Shown here piece by piece: positions 1-6,178 of a stretch of DNA of 9,706 nt. The stretch's first letter is position 1; each line of letters opens with the position of its first letter. This DNA comes from an uncultured Fidelibacterota bacterium (GTDB lineage: Bacteria > Marinisomatota > Marinisomatia > Marinisomatales > UBA1611), in the NCBI GenBank assembly GCA_913041325.1, contig CAJWHU010000048.1:1-9706 (forward strand). Reading direction: 5' to 3'. Under the pieces are notes generated by a model. It was not told the DNA's origin. It ran no database searches and saw nothing but the letters and a program-made list of their open reading frames with translations. The position numbers were made by a program, and so were the translations under genes.

Positions 1-704
1 GGTCCTTTGCCCTTTCTAGCTCTTTGAATTGCCTCCTTAAAGGCAAGGTTGGTCTCAAAAAATTCAGTACCATCAACATTATATCTTGCAAGGTTATTAT
101 ACCCAGATGTTAAATCATAAATAGAGCTGGCAGTTTGTTCTGACCTGTGCGTAGATATTGCATATTCATTATCTTGTATGTGAAAAACTACTGGAGCCTT
201 AGCATTACTTGCCCAATTTAATGCCTCGTGAAAATCACCCTGACTTGTTGTCCCCTCTCCCGCTGATACGTAAACAATATTTTGTCTCTTTTCCATTTTA
301 CACACAAGCGCGCTACCTACTGCCTGTAAAAATTGTGTACCAGTCGGGCTCGACTGACTAACTATATTTAAATCTTTGTGACCATAATGCTGCGGCATCT
401 GCCTTCCACCAGAGTTAGGGTCATCCGCTTTTGCTAAAAATGAAAGAAGCTGCTCACGGGCAGTCATACCTATACCTAGGCAATATGCACCGTCCCTGTA
501 GTAGGGATAGGACCAATCTTTCCCAGGTCTTATCAAGACAGCAACCGCCAGCTGAGCAGCCTCATGTCCAGAAGCACCAATGTGAAAAAAGCTTTTACCT
601 TGTTTCAGCATGACTAACATTTTGTCATCCAGCTTCCTAGAAGTGACCATTTTTTCATAAATCCCAATTACTTGGTTTTTTGTATAACCGTTCAGCCTTG
701 ACAT
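1..704 (-). CDS. 2-oxoacid dehydrogenase E1 component, N-terminal 234 codons (cut by window edge)
   Basis: ThDP-dependent E1 of a pyruvate or branched-chain 2-oxoacid dehydrogenase complex. It decarboxylates the 2-oxoacid and passes the acyl group to the lipoyl arm of E2 in the cytoplasm. Visible are the YYRDG motif (residues 68-72), MPQHYGHKDLNIVSQSSPTG (103-122), and the ThDP/Mg motif GEGTTSQGDFHEALN (149-163) closing with QDNEYAIS (177-184). GEG instead of GDG and DN instead of NN match what I recall of fused alpha-beta E1 proteins of Bacteroidetes and relatives, so the full protein may be about 650-700 residues; the window cannot prove this. The ATG at 704 lies inside the end of lipB (13-nt overlap), and an in-frame TGA just upstream excludes a longer form. 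No clear Shine-Dalgarno is seen, so coupling to lipB is likely. Substrate (pyruvate or branched-chain oxoacid) is undecided. Confidence 0.9.
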   Translation of the reverse strand, partial: MSRLNGYTKNQVIGIYEKMVTSRKLDDKMLVMLKQGKSFFHIGASGHEAAQLAVAVLIRPGKDWSYPYYRDGAYCLGIGMTAREQLLSFLAKADDPNSGGRQMPQHYGHKDLNIVSQSSPTGTQFLQAVGSALVCKMEKRQNIVYVSAGEGTTSQGDFHEALNWASNAKAPVVFHIQDNEYAISTHRSEQTASSIYDLTSGYNNLARYNVDGTEFFETNLAFKEAIQRARKGKG

Positions 705-1357
705 TTCATTTCATCTTTGATAAATATTTCCTTAAAACTATCGACAACCAGAAGCTTGACTTTGTCTATTTCCTGCACGGTATTCAACTCTTTTTCAATA
801 GATGTAACCCCATGATCAAATATACCACATGGGATAATTCCATCATAAAAAGACAGATCAGTATTGACATTGATTGAAAAACCATGCATTGTTACCCACC
901 TGGACAGCCTCACACCTTGGGCGGCAATTTTTTTATCACCTACCCAAACTCCAGTATAGTCTTTGACCCTATTCCCTTTTATTTCAAATTTTTCTAAAAC
1001 ATTTATAATCAGTTGCTCAAGAGAACGCATGTACCAACTTATACTCTTTTTATAATGCGCAAGATTCAAAATGGGGTATACTACAAGTTGACCAGGACCA
1101 TGAAAAGTAATATCCCCGCCCCTCTCGATATTGTATACATTAATTGATTTATCTCTGCTCTGCAATAAATGGTTAGGATCGGCATTCTTTCCAAGTGTGT
1201 ACACTGGTTCGTGTTCTACCAATAAGAGGCAGTCTCTTTTAACGCCGTCGATTAATTTAGTCTGCAGTTTTTTTTGAAGATTCCATACCTCCTTATATGG
1301 CTTTTGTCCGAGATCAATTACTTGTAATTCAGATTCTTTTTTTTGGAGATTAATCAT
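692..1357 (-). CDS. lipB: lipoate biosynthesis octanoyltransferase LipB
   Basis: Moves octanoyl from octanoyl-ACP onto the lipoyl domains of 2-oxoacid dehydrogenase E2 and GcvH, the first step of endogenous lipoylation; LipA then inserts sulfur. The 221-residue length is normal for the family. The signature RGGDITFHGPGQLVVYPI spans residues 79-96. The catalytic Lys is K143, in KKIAAQGVRLSRW, and the acyl-carrying Cys is C177, in IPCGIF. Both are present, so the enzyme should be active. The ATG overlaps the lpd stop as ATGA (4 nt). An AGGAG lies about 13 nt upstream, longer than ideal, so coupling to lpd probably drives initiation. Its place between lpd and the E1 gene fits a job in lipoylating that complex. 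E2 and lipA are not in the window. Confidence 0.97.
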   Translation of the reverse strand: MINLQKKESELQVIDLGQKPYKEVWNLQKKLQTKLIDGVKRDCLLLVEHEPVYTLGKNADPNHLLQSRDKSINVYNIERGGDITFHGPGQLVVYPILNLAHYKKSISWYMRSLEQLIINVLEKFEIKGNRVKDYTGVWVGDKKIAAQGVRLSRWVTMHGFSINVNTDLSFYDGIIPCGIFDHGVTSIEKELNTVQEIDKVKLLVVDSFKEIFIKDEMKCQG

Positions 1358-2742
1358 TGATGAATTGAGTCTCCTCGAGCATCCATTGCTGCTTCCATTA
1401 TCGCTTCTGAAAGAGTGGGGTGTGCATGGATGGTCATTGCAAGATCATCCCACGTCGCCTCTAAGGCCTTTGCGATTCCAAGTTCAGCAATCATCTCTGT
1501 TGCCTCTGTGCCCACAATGTGTGCTCCTAAAAGTTCACCATATTTTGTATCAAAAATTAATTTAACAAATCCCCTTTTATCGTTGGTAGCTAAAGCCCTA
1601 CCACTTGATTTGAATGAAAATTTACCAACTGCTATTTTTTTACCTAATTTAATGGCACGTTCTTCTGTCAGACCTAAAGACCCTACTTGTGGCTGGCAAT
1701 ACGTGCAATTTGGAATGTTAGTATAATCAATAGGAATTACGTTCATACCAAATGAATGATCAACTGCTGCATAACCTTGAGCAGATGCAACATGAGCTAA
1801 CCAAGGCGAACCAGAAACATCTCCGATCGCATAAATATTGTTTTCACTTGTTCTATTGTATTCATCAATAGTGATTGCACCGTTATCGGTTTTAATGCCC
1901 AACTTTTCTAGACCTAAATTTTCTACATTACCAGTTACACCAACTGCTAACAATACTTTTTCGGCAGTAATAGTTTCCTTTGATTTTTTATAATCTAAAT
2001 GTACTTTTGTTTTTGTCTTCATCGATTCAATCTTTAACACTTTTTTGTTTTTAATTATTTTAATTCCTGCTTCTTTAAAGTTTTTTTCAATCTCTTCAGA
2101 AACTTCTAAGTCCTCATTGGGTAAAATGCGGTTCATCATTTCAACGATATAAACTGTTGTTCCAAATTCATTAAAATAGTACGCGAACTCAATACCAATT
2201 GCGCCAGAACCTATAATAATTATATCTTTTGGTGGATGTTCAAGTAACATAGCTTGTTTGGCAGTCAAAACGCCTTTAGCATCAGAGTTCAGTCCTGGGA
2301 TTCTCTTTGGCCTGGCACCTGTTGCGATAATGATTTTATCGGCCTCGACTGATTGAATTTTTCCATTACAGTCTATATCTATTGAGTTTTTTGTTTTTAA
2401 ATACCCCTTCCCGACAATGTGGGTTATTCTATTTTTTTTCATTAAAAATTCGATACCCTTACTTAGGTTTTTTGAAACCTCCCTGCTCCTTTCCACGTTT
2501 TTTTTAAAATCAACACTAACTTTATCTACGTTTATCCCATAATGTCCTGAATTTTTTATGAGATTGTAGACCTCAGCATTTTTAATTAATGCTTTAGTCG
2601 GGATACAGCCCCAATTTAAACAAACACCGCCAAGCCTCTCTTTTTCAATTATGCAAACATTCAGACCTAGTTGAGATCCTCTGATGGCAGCGACGTATCC
2701 TCCTGGCCCCCCTCCAATGACTGCAAGATCATATCTGGTCAT
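1354..2742 (-). CDS. lpd: dihydrolipoamide dehydrogenase (E3)
   Basis: FAD-containing E3 subunit that reoxidises dihydrolipoyl groups on E2 (or the glycine cleavage H protein) with NAD+. At 462 residues it is full length. In order: the FAD-binding GGGPGGYVAA (10-19); the redox disulfide motif CLNWGCIPTK (C41 and C46); the NAD-binding GSGAIGIEFAYYFNEFG (178-194); the second FAD contact YAIGDVSGSPWLAHVA (304-319); and the C-terminal interface HAHPTLSE with the catalytic pair H441 and E446. All catalytic residues are intact. The ATG shares its A with the folE stop (TAATG, 1-nt overlap), and lipB starts within its stop codon. The neighbours lipB and E1 indicate a role in a 2-oxoacid dehydrogenase complex. 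Mercuric or glutathione reductase is excluded by the CLNWGCIPTK and HPTLSE motifs. Confidence 0.97.
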   Translation of the reverse strand: MTRYDLAVIGGGPGGYVAAIRGSQLGLNVCIIEKERLGGVCLNWGCIPTKALIKNAEVYNLIKNSGHYGINVDKVSVDFKKNVERSREVSKNLSKGIEFLMKKNRITHIVGKGYLKTKNSIDIDCNGKIQSVEADKIIIATGARPKRIPGLNSDAKGVLTAKQAMLLEHPPKDIIIIGSGAIGIEFAYYFNEFGTTVYIVEMMNRILPNEDLEVSEEIEKNFKEAGIKIIKNKKVLKIESMKTKTKVHLDYKKSKETITAEKVLLAVGVTGNVENLGLEKLGIKTDNGAITIDEYNRTSENNIYAIGDVSGSPWLAHVASAQGYAAVDHSFGMNVIPIDYTNIPNCTYCQPQVGSLGLTEERAIKLGKKIAVGKFSFKSSGRALATNDKRGFVKLIFDTKYGELLGAHIVGTEATEMIAELGIAKALEATWDDLAMTIHAHPTLSEAIMEAAMDARGDSIHQ

Positions 2743-3305
2743 TAGTCAGTACGTCTACTGATGATTGATAAAAATTCTGCGCGTGTTTCTGCTGACGATC
2801 TAAATTTTCCATGCATTGCACTTGTTGAAGTAAAGCTACTTTGTTTTTCAACTCCGCGCATTTGCATACACATATGCTGGCCCTCCATAACTACTGCCAC
2901 ACCTTTTGGTGTAAGAACGCTGTCTATTGAATCAGCTATTTGGCCCGTCAATCGTTCTTGCACCTGAAGTCTCCTAGCAAACATATCTATAATCCTTGGT
3001 ATTTTTGACAATCCAATCACTCTTCCGTCAGGAATATATCCCACGTGCGCTTTACCAAAAAATGGAATCAAATGATGTTCGCACAAGGAAAAAAACTCAA
3101 TATCCCTCACAATAACCATATCTTTGGCGTCCTCTTTAAAAATTGCATCGTTGACTATTTCATCTAATTTTTGACCGTAACCAAGTGAAAAAAACTCCCA
3201 TGCCTTTGCAACCCTATTTGGGGTCTTTAATAAACCTTCTCTTTCAGGATTTTCGCCTATTTCAATTAATAAACTTCGTGTTAGGTCCTCAATTTTTTCT
3301 GCCAC
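2742..3305 (-). CDS. folE: GTP cyclohydrolase I (FolE, type IA)
   Basis: Converts GTP to 7,8-dihydroneopterin triphosphate plus formate. This is the common entry to folate and, through QueD, to 7-deazaguanines such as queuosine. The 187 residues contain the zinc ligands C75 and H78 (in LCEHHLIPF) and C146 (in [10 protein letters not shown]), and the catalytic histidines H77 and H144 by homology to E. coli H112 and H179. The core IGLSKIPRI (97-105) and the C-terminal [10 protein letters not shown] (170-179) are also standard. The start is GTG, supported by an AAGGA eight bases upstream and by the family-typical N-terminus; no in-frame ATG fits better. It lies 4 nt after yhhQ and overlaps lpd by 1 nt. 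Placement after queD and yhhQ suggests it feeds the pterin/deazaguanine route, though it can also serve folate synthesis. Confidence 0.97.
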   Translation of the reverse strand: MAEKIEDLTRSLLIEIGENPEREGLLKTPNRVAKAWEFFSLGYGQKLDEIVNDAIFKEDAKDMVIVRDIEFFSLCEHHLIPFFGKAHVGYIPDGRVIGLSKIPRIIDMFARRLQVQERLTGQIADSIDSVLTPKGVAVVMEGQHMCMQMRGVEKQSSFTSTSAMHGKFRSSAETRAEFLSIISRRTD

Positions 3306-3309
3306 TTTG

Positions 3310-3966
3310 TTAATCCTTTAATTTTGCAATATCAATTTTGCCTTTTAATAAATGTATCACTCCATAGATGATTGGGGTGTCAATAAAGGCCATTAGCATT
3401 TTAAATAACCAACCATCCAAAATTGCTGAGTATATTTGATCCGACTCCCAAACTCCGACAAATAAAATGCAAACTACTAGAGCAGTATCTATGAGCTGGG
3501 ACGCGATTGTTGACCCATTATTTCTGAGCCATAGATGCTTTCCTTTGGTTAGCCTCTTCCAGAAATGAAAAATTCTGACATCCACAAATTGGGCAAATAA
3601 ATATGCTACCATGGATGCAGCTATCAACCTCCAAGCATTTTGAAATACTGAATCATATGTTATATCGTCTACAATCGATCCCGAAATTGCAGAGAATTGA
3701 GAACCCAGCCATAAAAATATAAGAACAAACACTGAAGCGACAAATCCAGAAAAAACAACTAGGTTTGCCTTTCTCTGGCCGTAAAGTTCAGAGATCAAAT
3801 CTGTAACTAAAAAAGTTAGAGGGTAGGGTAAAATACCAGCTGATACAATAAAAACTTTGAATCCTAAATCTACAGAGACAAATTTATTTGCAATAAGATT
3901 ACATGTAACCAAAGATGCAATAAAAATGCCGGATAAAACGAGGTAAAATTGATCTCTAAAATTCAT
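3310..3966 (-). CDS. yhhQ: queuosine precursor transporter (YhhQ/DUF165 family)
   Basis: Inner-membrane transporter of the YhhQ family, which takes up preQ0/preQ1 (or queuine in some bacteria) for tRNA queuosine. The 218 residues show about six hydrophobic helices (roughly 7-27, 36-57, 68-90, 112-130, 155-173 and 183-205). Family hallmarks are CNLIANK (22-28), [15 protein letters not shown] (49-63), the polar [16 protein letters not shown] (125-140), [11 protein letters not shown] (143-153) and SQLIDT (156-161). The ATG overlaps the stop of the queD-like gene by 4 nt (ATGA), so the two are probably made together. The association with queD and folE supports a queuosine role rather than unrelated transport. 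The exact substrate cannot be read from sequence. Confidence 0.93.
   Translation of the reverse strand: MNFRDQFYLVLSGIFIASLVTCNLIANKFVSVDLGFKVFIVSAGILPYPLTFLVTDLISELYGQRKANLVVFSGFVASVFVLIFLWLGSQFSAISGSIVDDITYDSVFQNAWRLIAASMVAYLFAQFVDVRIFHFWKRLTKGKHLWLRNNGSTIASQLIDTALVVCILFVGVWESDQIYSAILDGWLFKMLMAFIDTPIIYGVIHLLKGKIDIAKLKD
3314..3318 (-). promoter_or_regulatory. Shine-Dalgarno for the folE GTG start
   Basis: AAGGA on the minus strand, inside the last codons of yhhQ, ends 8 nt before the GTG at 3305. It supports GTG as the folE start and implies that yhhQ translation runs through the ribosome-binding site of folE. Confidence 0.65.
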
Positions 3967-4379
3967 TTTTTATGGGGGCCATAGTAATCAGTATGAATTG
4001 TATGAGTTTCAACAAGTCTTATTCTGTATAATTCTGCCTCTTTAAAATCTTTGGCAATTTGATCCCATATCCAAACAACTATGACCTCGGAGGATGGTTG
4101 TTTCCCTTTAAACCACGCAATGTCCTCCTCAATCTGAGCATGATCAAGAATGTTCACAACATTGGTCTTTACAATTTTGTTAAGAACACCCAAATCCACC
4201 AGCCAGCCCGTATCAGAATTAACAGGACCCGTCACTGAAACTTCTAGGATGTAATTATGACCATGATTATTGTAATCTTTTCCAAAAACTTCAAGATTTT
4301 TATCGACGCTCCAGTGATCATTTCCATACTTGTGCGAAGCGCAAAAATGATATTTTTTTGTTAAAATGGGGTTGCTCAT
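3963..4379 (-). CDS. queD: QueD-like 6-pyruvoyl/6-carboxytetrahydropterin synthase family protein, catalytic Cys replaced by Asp
   Basis: COG0720/PTPS-family enzyme acting on dihydroneopterin triphosphate, the FolE product. QueD makes 6-carboxytetrahydropterin for queuosine; paralogs make 6-pyruvoyl-tetrahydropterin or, as PTPS-III, the folate intermediate 6-hydroxymethyl-dihydropterin. The 138 residues contain the zinc ligands H16 (FCASH), H39 and H41 (NHGHNY), the D79-H80 pair (ILDH), SSEVIVVWIWDQI (96-108) and the substrate-binding Glu E124 (RLVETHT). The odd feature is residue 35. In FGKDYNNHGH, Asp (codon GAT) stands where E. coli QueD (CxxxHGH) and human PTPS (FGKC) have the nucleophilic Cys. 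The NLEVFGK context resembles eukaryotic-type PTPS more than E. coli QueD. It leads the yhhQ-folE-lpd-lipB-E1 run, behind a 218-bp gap. The family is certain; whether it is QueD, PTPS or PTPS-III-like is not. Confidence 0.85.
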   Translation of the reverse strand: MSNPILTKKYHFCASHKYGNDHWSVDKNLEVFGKDYNNHGHNYILEVSVTGPVNSDTGWLVDLGVLNKIVKTNVVNILDHAQIEEDIAWFKGKQPSSEVIVVWIWDQIAKDFKEAELYRIRLVETHTIHTDYYGPHKK

Positions 4380-4401
4380 AGTATTCCATATATTTTATAA
4401 C

Positions 4402-4458
4402 TACATCAAATCGGGCTATTCGTGCGTACCTAATGTTTAACCTCTAGAAATTGATGTA
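4402..4458. repeat. 8-bp inverted repeat upstream of the queD-like gene
   Basis: TACATCAA (4402-4409) and TTGATGTA (4451-4458) are perfect inverted copies separated by 41 bp. In the minus-strand transcript they could close a stem ending about 22 nt before the queD start codon. On DNA they could be paired operator half-sites. Such a match can arise by chance in AT-rich sequence. Confidence 0.35.
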
Positions 4459-4502
4459 ATTTGTTAAAAAAACAATTAACTACTCCAAATTTAGTTTATT
4501 GT

Positions 4503-4522
4503 TACCGATCAATAAAACGGTA
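4503..4522. repeat. small hairpin TACCG/CGGTA
   Basis: TACCG (4503-4507) pairs with CGGTA (4518-4522) across a 10-nt AT-rich loop. A T-run lies beyond it on the plus strand, the wrong orientation to terminate the minus-strand genes. Function is uncertain. Confidence 0.25.
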
Positions 4523-4597
4523 CGTGTGTTTTTTTGATAATATAATTTTATGCTATTAGTTTCAATGTTTGCAATTTCCTCATAGCCGGAATGATAA

Positions 4598-4966
4598 CTA
4601 ATTTGGTTCTTCAGGTTTTGAATCAAGAAACTCTGTTAATACTCTTGAAATACTTTTAATTAGCGAATTTCTATTAAGAATAATATCACAACCAACATTT
4701 TGTAGCTTTGTTCTCTCTTTATTATTGAGATTTGTTTTGGTGCCAATTATTCTTATTCCTCGCCTTTTGAGCTCAGAGATAAGTCCAACGGAAGAAAATA
4801 TTTCTTCATTCATATCAACAATTGCTAGCTTGATTGTAGGGTCAAACGATGCAGGGTCAGAATTTTCATCAGCAAATATTACCTCGCAACCTGAGTCTAC
4901 GCAGGCAGTTGAGAGCCTTGAACCCAATTCGAAGTCTTTAATAAAGAGAATTACTCTAATCGCCAT
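4598..4966 (-). CDS. stand-alone degenerate response-regulator receiver-like domain
   Basis: The 122 residues have the size and alternating beta/alpha pattern of a CheY-like receiver with no output domain. D51 in LAIVDMNEE sits at the phospho-acceptor position after beta-3, and T76 in IRIIGTKT fits the conserved Thr/Ser of beta-4. VGCDIILNRNSL (91-102) matches the GADDYLTKPF region, but the conserved Lys is replaced by R99. The first residue of the N-terminal acidic pair is also lost (IKDFE, K10-D11, instead of a DD). Phosphorylation is therefore doubtful and this may be a pseudo-receiver. It starts 2 nt after the DUF309 stop with no visible ribosome-binding site, so it is probably translationally coupled. 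No histidine kinase is present nearby. The C-terminus is a short charged tail. The fold call is from pattern only. Confidence 0.65.
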   Translation of the reverse strand: MAIRVILFIKDFELGSRLSTACVDSGCEVIFADENSDPASFDPTIKLAIVDMNEEIFSSVGLISELKRRGIRIIGTKTNLNNKERTKLQNVGCDIILNRNSLIKSISRVLTEFLDSKPEEPN

Positions 4967-4968
4967 GG

Positions 4969-5334
4969 CTAATTAAGGTCAGGTGTTTTTTCCCAATCAA
5001 ACTGAGAAACATCATTTAGATTTTCATACTGAATCTTAACAAGATCAATTTGATTCAAAAGTCTTTGCACATTAATCTTCCTGTGGGTGCCTGAAAACAG
5101 AGTGAACTTTTCCTTTGATTTGTTCAATAAACTTCTTGCTCCATTTAGGTTGCCTCTCTCTAAATGTACAAAACTTACTGATAGCTGTATAAGACCTTGT
5201 ACAAATTTTCTATCTTCCAAGTAATAATCAGACCATAAATCTTCCCACAATTCATGAGCTTCAAAGTAATCCTTTTCTTTGAACTTTCTCAAACCTTCTT
5301 GGTACAACAAATCTTTTTTTGCCTCGTCATTCAC
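4969..5334 (-). CDS. DUF309 family protein
   Basis: Small all-helical protein of 121 residues with the DUF309 signature: YFEAHELWEDLW (23-34), followed by RKFVQGLIQLSVSFVHLERG (42-61) and GNLNGARSLL. The conserved EAHExWE helix and QGLIQL are both present. The biochemical function of the family is not established to my knowledge. The start is GTG at 5334, chosen because AGGAGGAGG ends 9 nt upstream; the nearby ATG is in another frame. It overlaps the metallo-hydrolase gene by 8 nt and precedes the receiver-like gene by 2 nt. This spacing implies co-expression with a metallo-beta-lactamase-fold enzyme and a receiver domain. Confidence 0.85.
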   Translation of the reverse strand: MNDEAKKDLLYQEGLRKFKEKDYFEAHELWEDLWSDYYLEDRKFVQGLIQLSVSFVHLERGNLNGARSLLNKSKEKFTLFSGTHRKINVQRLLNQIDLVKIQYENLNDVSQFDWEKTPDLN

Positions 5335-6178
5335 TTATCAGCACCTCCTCCTTTACTGTATATTTATCTCCATAATTGTGGATTTTAGCAGCTTGAATAT
5401 GCGGATCATGTTCAAAAAATAAAATCCACTCCCCTTTAAAAATTTTACGAAGAAAAAATTCCTTTTCCTTTAAAGTGACGAGTGGCTTTATATCGTATGC
5501 CATAACCCATGGTATGTGTACGTGCGTTGCTAATGGAAAGATATCAGAGCCAAAAAATAGTGTACTTTTACCATCAGAGATTAAGGGATGCATAAGTCCA
5601 TCAGTATGCCCATAAGAAATCAAAATCTCTACACCGTTAATAAACTGATCCTTGCCATCAACAATTTTTAACATACCATTTTCCGCTAACACTTCCCAGT
5701 TGTGTTTTATAAAACTGCCTGCATCTTTTTGACTTGGATAGTTAGCTAATTTCCAATTTTCCTTAGAGACCCAGTATGTTGCATTTGGGAAGGTTGGAAC
5801 TAATTTACCCGATTCAAATTTTGTATTACCACCTACATGATCAAAATGTAGGTGTGTGCATATTACGTCTGTAATTACTTCTGGTGTAAAACCATATTTT
5901 TTAAGGCCTGATTCTATGTTATATTTTTCGAGCGAAATATTATACAATTCATTTTCCTTTTTTGACCATTTGTCGCCATTGCCAGTATCTATTAAAATAT
6001 TTTTCCCATCGCCAGATAATAAAAGTGAACGAGTCACCATCTCGATCCTATTGTATTTATCAGTCTTAACTTTTTTAACCCATAGTGGCTTAGGAATAAT
6101 TCCAAACATTGCTCCGCCATCCAAACCAAATTCAGAGGTCTCAATACTATATAGCTCGTATTCTCCAATTTTTATCAT
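5327..6178 (-). CDS. metallo-beta-lactamase-fold hydrolase (lactonase-like)
   Basis: The 283 residues form a complete MBL fold with all metal ligands in place: HLHFDH at 109-114 (H109, H111, D113, H114), H191 in SYGHTDG, D212 in FFGSDIF and H257 in FFEHDPH. ILIDTGNGDKW (61-71) is the usual beta-strand with Asp before the metal site. This arrangement, with an N-terminal strand region and a TRSLLL stretch, resembles the N-acyl homoserine lactonase/YtnP-like subgroup, but substrate cannot be assigned from sequence. No signal peptide is seen, so it is probably cytoplasmic. Its ATG overlaps the stop of the unknown helical gene (ATGA, 4 nt), and the DUF309 gene begins within its last codons. A glyoxalase II or RNase Z identity is less likely, as their extra motifs are absent. 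Confidence 0.88.
   Translation of the reverse strand: MIKIGEYELYSIETSEFGLDGGAMFGIIPKPLWVKKVKTDKYNRIEMVTRSLLLSGDGKNILIDTGNGDKWSKKENELYNISLEKYNIESGLKKYGFTPEVITDVICTHLHFDHVGGNTKFESGKLVPTFPNATYWVSKENWKLANYPSQKDAGSFIKHNWEVLAENGMLKIVDGKDQFINGVEILISYGHTDGLMHPLISDGKSTLFFGSDIFPLATHVHIPWVMAYDIKPLVTLKEKEFFLRKIFKGEWILFFEHDPHIQAAKIHNYGDKYTVKEEVLISE
5344..5352 (-). promoter_or_regulatory. strong Shine-Dalgarno for the DUF309 GTG start
   Basis: AGGAGGAGG on the minus strand lies inside the end of the metallo-hydrolase gene, 9 nt before GTG at 5334. It is the strongest ribosome-binding site visible in the window and decides the start codon. Confidence 0.75.

Larger units (their letters stand above)
4380..4597. 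other. 218-bp intergenic region, likely promoter/leader of the queD operon
   Basis: This is the largest gap in the window, between the receiver-domain gene and the queD-like gene. No ORF or RNA gene is convincing. It holds an 8-bp inverted repeat (4402-4409 with 4451-4458), a 5-bp hairpin (4503-4522) and a minus-strand TATAAA at 4394-4399, only 14 nt from the queD ATG and without a good -35 box. A GGAA just before the queD start is a weak ribosome-binding site. There is no convincing GC-rich stem followed by a T-run on the minus strand, so termination of the upstream operon here is unproven. Confidence 0.5.

Noticed and set aside
431..877. Plus-strand open frames opposite the E1 gene and lipB
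   Set aside because: Both are antisense to clearly conserved coding sequence and have no ribosome-binding site or recognisable product.
1365..1726. Plus-strand open frames opposite lpd
   Set aside because: They lie fully inside a gene with complete catalytic motifs on the other strand, and their translations lack any domain pattern.
4392..4400. Minus-strand TATAAA as the -10 box of the queD operon
   Set aside because: No matching -35 lies at the proper spacing, and it would sit only 14 nt from the start codon; TATAAA is frequent by chance in such AT-rich DNA.
4380..4460. preQ1-I riboswitch before the queD-like gene, suggested by AGAGGUU in the minus-strand leader
   Set aside because: The required CCUCU partner and the A-rich tail that forms the pseudoknot are absent, so the class I consensus is not met; I also do not see class II or III features.
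4500..4545. Intrinsic terminator from the TACCG/CGGTA hairpin and nearby T-run
   Set aside because: The T-run follows the hairpin on the plus strand after several intervening bases, but all genes are on the minus strand, and the stem is only 5 bp.
4725..4976. Plus-strand open frame opposite the receiver-like gene
   Set aside because: The minus-strand frame fits a receiver fold and operon spacing, while the plus-strand frame shows low-complexity Ser/Ile-rich translation.
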